From Kribbella jejuensis (GTDB taxonomy: Bacteria > Actinomycetota > Actinomycetes > Propionibacteriales > Kribbellaceae), in NCBI RefSeq assembly GCF_006715085.1, contig NZ_VFMM01000001.1:1-64000 (forward strand): a stretch of 64,000 bases of DNA. The letters run 5' to 3'. The notes under the pieces were generated by a model. The model saw only the letters and a list, made by a program, of their open reading frames with translations, did no database searches and was not told the origin of the DNA. How positions within the stretch are numbered: position 1 is the first letter of the stretch; the number at the start of each line of letters is the position of its first letter. Below are positions 8,365-17,022 of this stretch, piece after piece. The translations under genes were made by a program, and so were the position numbers.

Positions 8365-9606
8365 TTCGCAGAACATGGCGTTGGCCCAGGAGAACCATTC
8401 GCGGGTGTAGTTGTGGGGGTTGTCGACGTCGAAGCCCTCGTGCATCTGGCCGGTGCCGCCGGTGGTGTCGCGGAGGAGCTCCAACAGCTGCTGGCGTTCG
8501 GCGGCGGACGTGCTCGAGATGCCCTGGACAGCCAGGGCGATGTGCCAGATGTAGCGCGGGGGTGTGTGCGGGCTGCCGATGCCGGCGGCGACGGTGCCGC
8601 TGTAGTAGTACGGGTTGTCAGGGCTGAGCAGTAGCTGACGAGTCGCGAGATAGGTCGGGTCGTCTTCGGCGGCGTACCCGGTGAGGGGGATTCCAAGGAG
8701 GCTCGGCATGTTGGCGTCGTCCATCAGCAACGCCTCCCCCAGCCCGTCGACCTCGTACGCGTAAACCCGGCCGTGCACCGGATGCTGCACGATGCCGAAC
8801 GTGGCGATGCCCTCGTCGATCTCCGCCTTCAGCGCCTTCGCGCGATCGGCCAGCGGCTCGTCCCGCAGGACTTCGGTCGCGATCTCCTGCAGGTAGCCGA
8901 GCACCACCGACGCGAACATGTTCCCCGGAACGTTGAAGCCCAACTCGGTCGCGTCGTCACTCGGCCGGAACGCGCTCCACGACATCCCGGTCGGCTTGGT
9001 CAACCGGCCGCGTCCCTCCCGGACCAGCGTGTCCGAGTCGCGGTCGTCGTGCCGCTGGAACCGGTACGGCGACCGCGCCTCGTGGTCCTGCTCCACCGTC
9101 CACAGGTCGACGATCGCCTCGGCCGCGGCCCGGAACCGGCCGTCGATCACGTCCGCGCGGCCGGTGATCCGCCACAGCCGGTACGCCAGCTCGAGCGGGA
9201 AGCACAGCGAGTCGATCTCGTACTTGCGCTCCCACACCCACGGCGACATCTCGGTCTCGTCGGTGACGTGGCCGGCGCCGTTCGGCTCCTTGTTGAAGGC
9301 GTTCGCGTACGGATCGAGGACGACGTACTCCAGCTGCCGGTGCAGTACGCCGATCAGGACCTCCTGCAGCCCCGGATCGTCCTTGCACAGCAGCAGGTAC
9401 GGGCGGAGCTGGGCGGCGGAGTCGCGCAGCCACATCGCCGGGATGTCGCCGGTGAGTACGAACGTCGTCCCGTCCGGCAGCCGCTCGGCGACCGCGGGCA
9501 GGTTCTCGGCCATCGAACGCCGGAACATCTCCGCGATCACCTCGTCGCCACTGGCCTGCCGAACGGCCACAACAGCGCGAGCCAGGACCTCGGGGTCGAT
9601 CATCAA
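8335..9606 (-). CDS. Glycoside hydrolase family 125 exo-alpha-mannosidase
   Basis: A 423-residue protein without a signal peptide. Family GH125 is a metal-independent exo-alpha-1,6-mannosidase family with an (alpha/alpha)6 barrel. Signature stretches are LTGDIPAMWLRDSAAQLRPY, the NKEPNGAG and ETEMSPWVWERKYEIDSLCF segments, ELGFNVPGNMFASV, and the C-terminal GFDVDNPHNYTREWFSWANA. It is the last gene of a set with a ROK regulator (6-bp gap) and a GH36-like hydrolase, consistent with cytoplasmic trimming of imported alpha-mannoside-containing oligosaccharides. The ATG at 9606 is preceded by AAAGGTAG at 8 nt. Confidence 0.9.
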   Translation of the reverse strand: MMIDPEVLARAVVAVRQASGDEVIAEMFRRSMAENLPAVAERLPDGTTFVLTGDIPAMWLRDSAAQLRPYLLLCKDDPGLQEVLIGVLHRQLEYVVLDPYANAFNKEPNGAGHVTDETEMSPWVWERKYEIDSLCFPLELAYRLWRITGRADVIDGRFRAAAEAIVDLWTVEQDHEARSPYRFQRHDDRDSDTLVREGRGRLTKPTGMSWSAFRPSDDATELGFNVPGNMFASVVLGYLQEIATEVLRDEPLADRAKALKAEIDEGIATFGIVQHPVHGRVYAYEVDGLGEALLMDDANMPSLLGIPLTGYAAEDDPTYLATRQLLLSPDNPYYYSGTVAAGIGSPHTPPRYIWHIALAVQGISSTSAAERQQLLELLRDTTGGTGQMHEGFDVDNPHNYTREWFSWANAMFCELALVHAGIR

Positions 9607-9611
9607 GACGT

Positions 9612-10826
9612 CTACCTTTCACCAGCGAGAGAAGGGTTGGGCGAGAAGGTCCGGTCCAGGACCAGGCTCGCGGCGCCGATCGCGCCGACATCGGCGCCGA
9701 GGGCGGTACCGGTGACCTCGAACGGGTGCACCGCCTGCAGGAGGAACCGGCCGTCGAGAGCCGTACGGACGGCGTCGCCGAGGACCGGAGCGAGTTGTTG
9801 CCAGTGCGGACCGCCGAAGACAACGCGGTCCAGGTCGAGCAGGTTCGCGATGTCCTCGACCACCTTGGCGATCCGCGCCGCCAGCGTGGTCACGATGTCG
9901 CGGGCCGCACCCGGTTCGCCCGCCGACGCGCACAGTTCGGCGAAGGCGGCTTCGACCGCGAGCCGGTCGTCCAGGTCGATGCCACCGGCAAGTACGCCGG
10001 CCCGCACCGCCTGCGCCACCAGATACCGCGGCTGGCTGGCCTCGCCGACGCAGCCGCGCCGTCCGCAGAAACAGACCGGCCCGTCCGGATCGACGATCAC
10101 GTGACCGATCTCGCCGACGTTGCTGGAGGCGCCGCGGATCACCTCGTCGCCGATCACCAGCCCGGCGCCGACACCTGTACCGAGGTAGAAGAACACGAAG
10201 CTCCCGCCCTGCCCGGCCCATCTCTCCGCGGAGGCGGCGGCCGTCACGTCCTTGTCGAGGATGATCGGCAGACCGGTCCGCTCCTGCAACTGGTCGCGCA
10301 GCGGGACGAGGTGCCAGGTCGAGAGATTCGGCGGGTCCACGACCACGCCACGTTCGACGTCGATCGGACCGGGCGCGGCGATGCCCACCCCGGTCACGCG
10401 CTCGCGCGGCGCACCCGACGCGACGACGACGTCCTCGATCGTCTTGGCGATCCCGTCGATCAGCGGGTCGGGGTCGTCGGCGTACTGGTCGACCACTCGC
10501 CGCGCGACCACCTCGCCGGTCAGGTCCAGCAGTACGACGGTGACGACCGACGGGTCGAGGTGGACGCCGACGGCGTACCGGCCGGTGGGTTCGAGTTCGA
10601 GGAGCGTCCGTGGTTTGCCGAGGCCCGCGCCGCGGAGCCGGCCCGCCTCGCGGACCAGGCCGGCGTCGAGCAGCCGGCGGGCGATGTTCGAGATCGCCTG
10701 CCCGGACAGGCCGGTCGCCTCGGCGAGCTCGACCCGGCTGAGCTGTTCGCTGCGGCGGATCGCGTCCAGGACGACGGCATCGTTGAAGTCCCCGACCCGA
10801 TCGAGGTTCGTCCCCCGTCTAGCCAT
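9612..10826 (-). CDS. ROK-family transcriptional regulator (NagC/XylR type)
   Basis: 404 residues. An N-terminal MarR-like winged helix (LSRVELAEATGLSGQAISNI, about 28-60) is fused to a ROK sugar-kinase-fold domain (YAVGVHLDPSVVTVVLLDLTG; LGTGVGAGLVIGDEVI; ASSNVGEIGHV). The zinc-binding ROK cysteines are visible as CFCGRRGCVGE. Such proteins are sugar-responsive repressors. The gene overlaps the upstream glycosidase by 8 bp and is followed at once by GH125, so it probably controls this glycosidase operon. It could bind a mannose- or galactose-containing inducer (inference). Confidence 0.88.
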   Translation of the reverse strand: MARRGTNLDRVGDFNDAVVLDAIRRSEQLSRVELAEATGLSGQAISNIARRLLDAGLVREAGRLRGAGLGKPRTLLELEPTGRYAVGVHLDPSVVTVVLLDLTGEVVARRVVDQYADDPDPLIDGIAKTIEDVVVASGAPRERVTGVGIAAPGPIDVERGVVVDPPNLSTWHLVPLRDQLQERTGLPIILDKDVTAAASAERWAGQGGSFVFFYLGTGVGAGLVIGDEVIRGASSNVGEIGHVIVDPDGPVCFCGRRGCVGEASQPRYLVAQAVRAGVLAGGIDLDDRLAVEAAFAELCASAGEPGAARDIVTTLAARIAKVVEDIANLLDLDRVVFGGPHWQQLAPVLGDAVRTALDGRFLLQAVHPFEVTGTALGADVGAIGAASLVLDRTFSPNPSLAGER

Positions 10827-12369
10827 GGGGGTCTGCGCCCCACGGCTGCGACCAGTCGTACTCGACCAGCTCGTCGCCAGAGCGCCAGGTCGTCGGCGTG
10901 GTGTTCACCAGCCAGTCCGTCGGCTCGATGCCGCCCGGGTCGCCGCCGTCGAGCGCGAGCCGGATGCCGGCGCGCAGCGCGCGGTCCGTTTCGGGGGTTC
11001 TTGCGGCCGGGTCGATCGACAGGAACAGCGCCGTACCGGAACGCGCGATCAGGTCGAGGAAGCGCGCGTTCAGCTCCCACGGCGTCTGCGGAGTACACGG
11101 GACGCAGTCGGCGTCGACGGTGAAGAACCGGTTGTGTTGCGGGAGGCGGAACGCGAGCGTGTTGACGCCCATCTTGCGGGTCCGTTCCCAGTCGCGGCCG
11201 GAGGTGTCGTCGCCGATCCGCTGGATGTCGACGAGGCCAGCGGCGAGGTGGCCGACGGTGTTGCAGCCGATCACCAGCAGGTCGCTCGCGGCGGTCCGGA
11301 TCTCACGGTACAAGTCCAGGATGATCTCGGCGGTCGTGCGGCTCGGGTCGTGGAACTGCCAGCCGTCGGCGGTCAGGCGCGAGCCCATGGCCGGGCCGAA
11401 GTTGCCGAAGACGTCGTACGTGCTGAAGTCGTGCTTGACGAGTTCGAAACCCCAGGACCGGAAGCGATGCAGGTCGGAACGTAAACCGTCCAGTACTTCG
11501 GGGTGGGTGGGGTCCAGGGCGCGGCCTGGTTTGTCGTGCGGGACCTTGGACGCCAGCGGGGACGGCTCACGGACCAGGAGGGGACGGAACCAGATCCCCG
11601 GGCGGGCGCCGATGTCCTTGATCGCGGAGGCTGTGGCGGCCAGGTCGTCGAAGACACCGGGGATGCCGCGGTCCCACGGGCCGCCGGAGCAGACGCCGCC
11701 CGGGTACCAGCCGTCGTCGACGACGCTGAACGGCTTGACCGGGTGCCCGTCGGCGAGCTCGACGATCGTCGACGCGTCCTTGAGGACAGCCTTCTCGTCG
11801 AAGTTCTCGCCGTAGGCGTAGTACCAGTTATTGGCCCCGACCACCGGCGCGGGCTCAGGTCGCGCCGGTGGCCGGGTGCTCATGGAGGCGACCGCTGCGT
11901 TCAGCGTCTGCCAGGGAGTACCCCCGTCGTCGAATCGTCGCACGACTGCTGCTGCCAGCCTACGACCGCCCAGGTGAACGGGCCCGCCGCCGTTGCGCAG
12001 ATCCAGCCAGAGCGTGTACCCGTCGCCGTCGACCGTCCAAGCGCAGAACGTGTTCGGCTGTACGTCGACACCCATGCCGAACGTGCCTGCTCCCGAGTGC
12101 ACGAGGAAGTACCACGGCAGCAGCCGCTCGGGCTGCAGGTGCCGCCATTGCAGGTCGCCGTACGAACGCTCCCACGCGTCGCCGAGGATCAGGGCGTCGG
12201 CCGGGAGCTTGTCCGACCAGCGCAGCGCGACCCGGGAGACGCGTTCCGCGGTGACCTCGACGACTCCGTCGTTCCAGCTGATCTCGACGCCCGCGCGGGC
12301 CGGGCTGACCAAGCCGGCCGAGGCGTCCGAGCGGTCCGTCTGGACGAAGAAGGCGGTGGGTTCTCTCAT
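10819..12369 (-). CDS. GH36-like alpha-galactosidase-type glycosidase
   Basis: A 516-residue, apparently cytoplasmic protein. An N-terminal beta-sandwich (about 1-165) leads into a TIM barrel with the clan GH-D pattern: FSVVDDGWYPGG (214-225), IKDIGARPGIWFRPLL, the likely nucleophile Asp314 in ELVKHDFSTYD, and the likely acid/base in RIGDDTSGRDW (Asp387/388). Clan GH-D enzymes are mostly alpha-galactosidases, but the short length and diverged motifs leave the specificity open. It is first in an overlapping set with the ROK regulator and GH125. GGGGAA precedes the ATG closely, and the upstream aminotransferase ends only 13 bp before it. Confidence 0.75.
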   Translation of the reverse strand: MREPTAFFVQTDRSDASAGLVSPARAGVEISWNDGVVEVTAERVSRVALRWSDKLPADALILGDAWERSYGDLQWRHLQPERLLPWYFLVHSGAGTFGMGVDVQPNTFCAWTVDGDGYTLWLDLRNGGGPVHLGGRRLAAAVVRRFDDGGTPWQTLNAAVASMSTRPPARPEPAPVVGANNWYYAYGENFDEKAVLKDASTIVELADGHPVKPFSVVDDGWYPGGVCSGGPWDRGIPGVFDDLAATASAIKDIGARPGIWFRPLLVREPSPLASKVPHDKPGRALDPTHPEVLDGLRSDLHRFRSWGFELVKHDFSTYDVFGNFGPAMGSRLTADGWQFHDPSRTTAEIILDLYREIRTAASDLLVIGCNTVGHLAAGLVDIQRIGDDTSGRDWERTRKMGVNTLAFRLPQHNRFFTVDADCVPCTPQTPWELNARFLDLIARSGTALFLSIDPAARTPETDRALRAGIRLALDGGDPGGIEPTDWLVNTTPTTWRSGDELVEYDWSQPWGADPHG

Positions 12370-12382
12370 TTCCCCAGAGACT

Positions 12383-13600
12383 TTAGTTAGTGCCTCTCGG
12401 GCCGGTCAAGGCGGACACCGCCGCGACGAGACGGTCGACGTCCGACTGGTCGTTGTACGGCGCGAGGCCCGCGCGGACGGCGCCCGCCGCGCCGAGGCCG
12501 AGCTGCCGGGCCGGCTCGTACGCGTAGAACGAACCTGCCGGGGCGTTCACGCCGGCCTTCGCAAGGTGGTCGGCGATCGCCGACGGCTCATGTCCTTCGA
12601 GCGTGAACAGCAGGGTCGGCGTGCGGTTCGCGGCGTGACCGTACAGCGTGATGCCAGGGATCGCGGCGAGCCGTGCCTCCAGGTCGTCGCGGAGCGCGTC
12701 CTCGTGTGTCTCGACGAGTTGGAGCGAGTTGATCAGGCGCTCGCGGCGGGTGCTCCCTGAGCCGCCGAGGCTCGCGATGAACTCGACCGCGGCCGTCGTA
12801 CCGGCGAGCAGCTCGTACGGCAGTGTCCCGAACTCGAACCGCTCGGGCACGACGTCCGTCGACGGCAGCAGCTTGTCGGGCTTCAGCGTCTCGAGCAGCT
12901 CCGGCGCAGCGGTCAGCACACCGAGGTGCGGGCCGAAGAACTTGTACGGCGAGCACACGTAGAAGTCGGCGTACCGCGCGTCGACCGGCGCGTGCGCGGT
13001 CAGGTGCACGCCGTCGACGTAGACGAGCGCGCCCACAGCGTGGGCCTGGTCGGCGATCTTCTGCGTGTCGGGGCGGGTGCCGAGGAGGTTGGAGGCGGCC
13101 GTGACGGCGACGAGGCGGGTGCGGTCCGTCAGCAGTGGAGCGATGTCGTCGAGCTCGGATGTCTCAGGGTCGAAGCCGAGCCACTTGAGCGTGGCGCCCG
13201 CGGCCTCGGCAGCCTGCACCCATGGGCGGACGTTCGCGTCGTGGTCCAGGCGCGTGACGATCACCTCGTCGCCCGGCCTCCAGGTCTTCGCGAGCGTCCG
13301 GGAGAAGTCGTACGTGAGTTGCGTCATGCTGCGGCCGAACACGATGCCCTGGCCGGTGGTCCCGAGCAGATCCGCCATCGCCTGGCGGGCGTTCACGACG
13401 GTCTCGTCGGCGCGGCGCTCGGCCGGCGTCAGCTGGCCGCGGTTCGCCAGCGCGGACGTCATGGTCGCCGCGACCGCGTCCGCGACGGCTTGCGGGGTCT
13501 GCGAACCACCGGGCCCGTCGAAGTGCGCGGCGCCCTCCTCGAGCGCGGGGAACTGCTTGCGGACGGCGACGATATCGAAGGCAGGCTCGGAGGCACTCAT
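12383..13600 (-). CDS. Class V aminotransferase, cysteine desulfurase-like (VC1184 subfamily)
   Basis: A 405-residue PLP enzyme of fold type I. It shows the pyruvoyl-like start FPALEEGAAHFDGPGGSQTP, the cofactor aspartate region VYVDGVHLTAHAPVDA, and the Schiff-base lysine in CSPYKFFGPHLGVL. A catalytic cysteine loop of true SufS/NifS is not evident, so desulfurase activity is uncertain; the VC1184 subgroup has no settled role. The ATG at 13600 is chosen over the ATG at 13609 because GAGAGG stands 9 nt away rather than adjacent. It is divergent from a DMT transporter, with which it shares an 11-bp inverted repeat, and is 13 bp upstream of the GH36-like gene. Confidence 0.8.
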   Translation of the reverse strand: MSASEPAFDIVAVRKQFPALEEGAAHFDGPGGSQTPQAVADAVAATMTSALANRGQLTPAERRADETVVNARQAMADLLGTTGQGIVFGRSMTQLTYDFSRTLAKTWRPGDEVIVTRLDHDANVRPWVQAAEAAGATLKWLGFDPETSELDDIAPLLTDRTRLVAVTAASNLLGTRPDTQKIADQAHAVGALVYVDGVHLTAHAPVDARYADFYVCSPYKFFGPHLGVLTAAPELLETLKPDKLLPSTDVVPERFEFGTLPYELLAGTTAAVEFIASLGGSGSTRRERLINSLQLVETHEDALRDDLEARLAAIPGITLYGHAANRTPTLLFTLEGHEPSAIADHLAKAGVNAPAGSFYAYEPARQLGLGAAGAVRAGLAPYNDQSDVDRLVAAVSALTGPRGTN

Positions 13601-13618
13601 GCGCGTCATCCTCTCTCG

Positions 13619-13725
13619 CTCCTGACATCGGTCGCTACCACCTGCCCGAATACGGATAAAAATGCACGAACTGTCCGCCCCGTGGTGCAGGATGTCAGGA
13701 GTGAGCATGCTGACGACTCCTGACA
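13619..13725. promoter_or_regulatory. Triple TGTCAGGAG motif; hairpin over the transporter ribosome-binding site
   Basis: CTCCTGACATC (13619-13629) and GATGTCAGGAG (13691-13701) are perfect 11-bp inverted copies, one before each divergent gene. A third copy, ACTCCTGACA (13716-13725), pairs perfectly over 10 bp with TGTCAGGAGT (13693-13702). The 13-nt loop contains the transporter ATG (13707), and the stem contains its GGAG ribosome-binding site. This could be a DNA operator array, an RNA hairpin limiting translation, or both. Confidence 0.6.
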
Positions 13726-14651
13726 CCGCCCCGGCGCGGGCGTGGCTCCCCACGATGATCACCCTCGCGGCGATCTGGGGCTGCAGCTTCCTGTTCATCT
13801 CGGTCGGCGTCCGCGAGCTGCCGCCGCTCTACCTGGCGCTCGGCCGGGTGCTGGCCGGTTCCGTCGTACTGCTCGCGATCCTGATCGTGAAGCGCGAGCC
13901 GCTGCCGCGGGACCCGCGGCTGTGGGCGCACTCGTTCGTGGTCGGGGCGATCGGCTCGGCCATCCCGTGGACGCTGTTCGGGTACGGCGAGGAGCGGATC
14001 CCGTCGCTGCTGGCCGGCATCTGGAACGGCATCACCCCGCTGGTCGTGCTGCCGATCGCGGTGCTGCTCTTCCGGACCGAGAGGTTCTCGGCGCAGCGTG
14101 GGTTCGGGTTGCTGATCGGGTTCGTCGGAATGCTCGTCGTGCTCGGGGCGTGGCGCGTGCAGGGCGGCGCCGACCTCGTCGGGCAGGGGTTGTGCATGCT
14201 GGCCGCGGTTTTCTACGGGCTCGCGATCCCCTACCAGAAACGGTTCCTGGCCGGTACGACGTTGTCCGGTACGGCACTGTCCACCGCATTGTTGCTGTGC
14301 GCATCGGTTCAGCTGGCTGTCGTGGCGCCGCTGGTCACCGGGCAGGCGCCGCCCGCGCCGTGGTCGCTGTCGCTGAAGGTGCTGCTGAGCGTGCTTGCGC
14401 TCGGTGCGCTGGGCAGCGGGGTCGCGTTCGTCCTCAACATGCGCAACATCCGGCTGATCGGCGCGAGCCGCTCGTCGATGGTGACGTACCTGATGCCGGT
14501 CTTCTCGATCATCGTCGGCGTCATCGTGCTGCACGAGCACCTCACCTGGTACCAGCCGGTCGGCGGCCTGATCGTCCTGCTCGGCGTCGCCGTCTCCCAA
14601 GGCGTGTTCACCGGACTCCGTAAGCCGGCAGTCGCCGCAGCGACCACCTAG
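13707..14651 (+). CDS. EamA/DMT-family transporter
   Basis: A 314-residue membrane protein with ten predicted helices in two EamA repeats of five (first: MITLAAIWGCSFLFISVGV to GMLVVLGAW; second: LCMLAAVFYGLAIPYQKRF to LIVLLGVAVSQGVF). The repeat-boundary motif GASRSSMVTYLMPVFSII is typical of metabolite exporters of the RhaT/EamA group. The start at 13707 is supported by GGAG (13698-13701) 5 nt before it; in-frame codons further upstream lack such support. TAAAAT about 13655 could be its -10 box. Substrate unknown. Confidence 0.85.
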   Translation: MLTTPDTAPARAWLPTMITLAAIWGCSFLFISVGVRELPPLYLALGRVLAGSVVLLAILIVKREPLPRDPRLWAHSFVVGAIGSAIPWTLFGYGEERIPSLLAGIWNGITPLVVLPIAVLLFRTERFSAQRGFGLLIGFVGMLVVLGAWRVQGGADLVGQGLCMLAAVFYGLAIPYQKRFLAGTTLSGTALSTALLLCASVQLAVVAPLVTGQAPPAPWSLSLKVLLSVLALGALGSGVAFVLNMRNIRLIGASRSSMVTYLMPVFSIIVGVIVLHEHLTWYQPVGGLIVLLGVAVSQGVFTGLRKPAVAAATT

Positions 14652-15610
14652 GAGCGGCGAAGGTTCGGTACCCCGGCGACGACCACCGCGACGAGAGCCA
14701 GCAGCGTGCCGACGACCACCGGTGCCGTGATCGGCTTGTCGGCGACCGGGACGAAGATGTCGATGAAGAGGCTGGCGATGAGTTGGCCGGCGATGGTGCC
14801 GAGGCCGAGGACGAAGACACCGACGACGCGGACCACGGCGGCCGCGGCGCTGATGAAGATCACGCCGCACATGCCGCCGAGGTACAGCCACGGCTCGCTC
14901 GGTAGCTGCCTCGGAGCGCCGCGGAACGCCAGGTCGACGGCGAACACGAGCAGCAGCGCGAGGAAGCCGACGAGAAAGTTCACCACGCCCGCCGCGACCG
15001 CGCCGTACGCGTCGGTGGAGGCTGTCCGGGCGACCCGGCCGTTGATGGCCTGCTGTACGGCGGTGCCGACTCCACCGAGCGCGGGCAGGATCGCGAGAAG
15101 CAGTCCGCCAGGGTGACTCAGCTGCTCCGACACCGCGAGCCCGACCGCTAACAGCGCGATCGCCGCACCGACGATCCGGAGCGTGGTGAGCGGTTGCGGA
15201 CCGGCCGGGCCGAAGCCGAGACGATCGACAACGAGGCTGCTGATCGCCTGCCCGGCAACACCCGCCACCAGGAACACCGCGACGCCGATGATCGAGACGG
15301 TGATCGACTGCGTCGCGACCAGGAACGCACCGGCGACCCCGCCGAGACACTGCCACCAGCGGAGGCCGCCGTACCCGCGCATCGGCGTACGGATCTGACG
15401 CCAGACGTTCGCCAGGCCGCGGCGAACGCCCGGCACCAGGGCGGTGAGGACGAGCAGCACCACCAGGCCGGTGCCGAACGAAATCAGCGCCGCCGGGATC
15501 CCGTCGCCGAGCAGGCTGCCGAGCTCACCGTTGATCCTGGACTGGACCGCGACCAGCATCCCGATCCCGAACGCCGAGGTCAGCCCGATCAGGTGGTGGT
15601 TCCGGTTCAT
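14648..15610 (-). CDS. DMT transporter, DUF606/YdcZ type
   Basis: A 320-residue membrane protein made of two five-helix halves. Each half has the DUF606 pattern: a start with a polar-Gln helix (GMLVAVQSRINGELGSLLGD; GVGTAVQQAINGRVAR) and a later GQAISSLVVDRLG / GQLIASLFIDIF helix. Single-domain YdcZ proteins usually work as pairs, so this is a fused version. Its ATG overlaps the rsmB stop (ATGA, 15607-15610), tying it to the def-fmt-rsmB transcript. Its stop overlaps the convergent EamA gene by 4 bp. Substrate unknown. Confidence 0.8.
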   Translation of the reverse strand: MNRNHHLIGLTSAFGIGMLVAVQSRINGELGSLLGDGIPAALISFGTGLVVLLVLTALVPGVRRGLANVWRQIRTPMRGYGGLRWWQCLGGVAGAFLVATQSITVSIIGVAVFLVAGVAGQAISSLVVDRLGFGPAGPQPLTTLRIVGAAIALLAVGLAVSEQLSHPGGLLLAILPALGGVGTAVQQAINGRVARTASTDAYGAVAAGVVNFLVGFLALLLVFAVDLAFRGAPRQLPSEPWLYLGGMCGVIFISAAAAVVRVVGVFVLGLGTIAGQLIASLFIDIFVPVADKPITAPVVVGTLLALVAVVVAGVPNLRRS

Positions 15611-17022
15611 GTCCCGGCAGACCGGCGGATCAGCGCCAGGTACATCGCGTCGGTGCCGTGCAGGTGCGGCCAGAGCTGTACGTCGGGCCCGTCGCCGAGG
15701 TCCGGTACGCCGGGGAACAGTGCGCGAGCGTCCTCGAGGGAGGCGTCGTCGCGGCGATCCAGTACGGCGTCCACGACGGCGCGGGTCTCGTCGGGATGCG
15801 GTGAGCAGGTCACATACGCGACGACACCGCCCGGTCGGACGGAGCTGATCGCGGACTCGAGCAGGGCTTCCTGGAGCGGCCGGAGCTCCTCGACGTCCTT
15901 CGGCGTACGACGCCAGCGCGCCTCCGGTCGGCGCCGGAGCGCCCCGAGCCCGCTGCACGGGACGTCCGCGAGTACCCGGTCGAACGAGCCCGCCGGCCAG
16001 GTCGGCTTCGTACCGTCGCCGACGAGCACCTTGTGGTCGCCCGGGACGGTCCGGAGGTTCTGCCGGACGAGCTCGGCGCGGTGCTTCAGCGGCTCGACCG
16101 CGGTCAGTCGCCCGTCCTTGACCAGCGACGCCAGCAACGCCGATTTCCCGCCCGGACCCGCACACAGGTCGAGCCAGTCGGCGTCGTCCCCATCCACCTT
16201 CGCCGAGGCCAATGCGATCGCCACCAGCTGGGAACCTTCGTCCTGCACCCCGGCCCGGCCGGCCGCAACGGCCCCGATCCGCCCCGGATCGCCACCGCCC
16301 TCGAGCACAGCCCCGAACGGCGACCAGCGCGCTGGGCTGGCACCCGCCGCGACCAACTCGTCCACCTCGGCAAGCCCGGGCCGAGCCACCAGCGATACCC
16401 GAGGCGGCTCGTTGTCCGCCACGAGCAACCGCTCCAGCTCGTTCACAGCCTCACCCGGCGGAGCGGCGCCCGGCCCGTCGGAGAGCGCACGGTCGAAGGA
16501 CTCGACCACCCACCGCGGATGCGCCTCGGCGATTGCCAGGTGGCCCAGCGGGTCGTCCTCCCAGCGGGGCGCGACGGTGGTGATCCACTGGCCCATCTCG
16601 CGCTGGCTGATCTTGCGGAGTACCGCGTTGACCAGGCCGGTGCGTTTCTGGCCCAGTTCGGCGCGGGTGAGGCTGACCATCTCGGACACGGCGGCGTACG
16701 AGTCGACGCGCATGTTGAGCAGTTGGTGGGTGCCGAGGCGGAGCATGTCGAGTAGTTCGGGGTCGAGCTCGTCGAGCGGGCGTGACACGCTGCGCGCGAG
16801 GAAGGCGTCGTACGTGCCCTGCCAGCGCAGCGTCCCGTGGACTAGCTCGGTGCAGAACGCGGCGTCACGCCCGGACAGACGCGAATCCCGGAGCGCCTTG
16901 TTCAGCGCGAGGTTCGCGTAGCCGCCTTCGGCGTTGACCTGGCGGATCACCTGGTACGCGACCCGTCGTACCCGATCCGGTGCGCGCTGCGGCCCGCGAT
17001 GACGCGGAGAACGATCGCTCAC
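15607..17022 (-). CDS. rsmB: 16S rRNA m5C967 methyltransferase RsmB
   Basis: 471 residues. The N-terminal NusB-like RNA-binding domain (about 20-150: [37 protein letters not shown]) is followed by a Rossmann SAM methyltransferase domain with [16 protein letters not shown], the motif IV cysteine in [15 protein letters not shown] and the catalytic motif [11 protein letters not shown]. It methylates C967 of 16S rRNA. The GTG start at 17022 overlaps the fmt stop (GTGA, 17019-17022); the frame is open further upstream, but that part is arginine-rich shadow sequence within fmt. In mycobacteria the orthologue (fmu) also follows fmt. Confidence 0.92.
   Translation of the reverse strand: MSDRSPRHRGPQRAPDRVRRVAYQVIRQVNAEGGYANLALNKALRDSRLSGRDAAFCTELVHGTLRWQGTYDAFLARSVSRPLDELDPELLDMLRLGTHQLLNMRVDSYAAVSEMVSLTRAELGQKRTGLVNAVLRKISQREMGQWITTVAPRWEDDPLGHLAIAEAHPRWVVESFDRALSDGPGAAPPGEAVNELERLLVADNEPPRVSLVARPGLAEVDELVAAGASPARWSPFGAVLEGGGDPGRIGAVAAGRAGVQDEGSQLVAIALASAKVDGDDADWLDLCAGPGGKSALLASLVKDGRLTAVEPLKHRAELVRQNLRTVPGDHKVLVGDGTKPTWPAGSFDRVLADVPCSGLGALRRRPEARWRRTPKDVEELRPLQEALLESAISSVRPGGVVAYVTCSPHPDETRAVVDAVLDRRDDASLEDARALFPGVPDLGDGPDVQLWPHLHGTDAMYLALIRRSAGT

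Noticed and set aside
9606..12369. Polysaccharide-utilisation island with importer
   Set aside because: Only two glycosidases and a ROK regulator are present; no solute-binding protein or permease gene lies nearby.
11503..12390. Plus-strand open frame of 295 codons opposite the GH36-like gene
   Set aside because: It is a composition-driven shadow without domains or a ribosome-binding site.
15611..16165. Long N-terminal extension of the DUF606 transporter frame
   Set aside because: It lies inside rsmB, is Arg/Gly/Ala-rich, and the ATG at 15610 overlaps the rsmB stop as expected for coupling.
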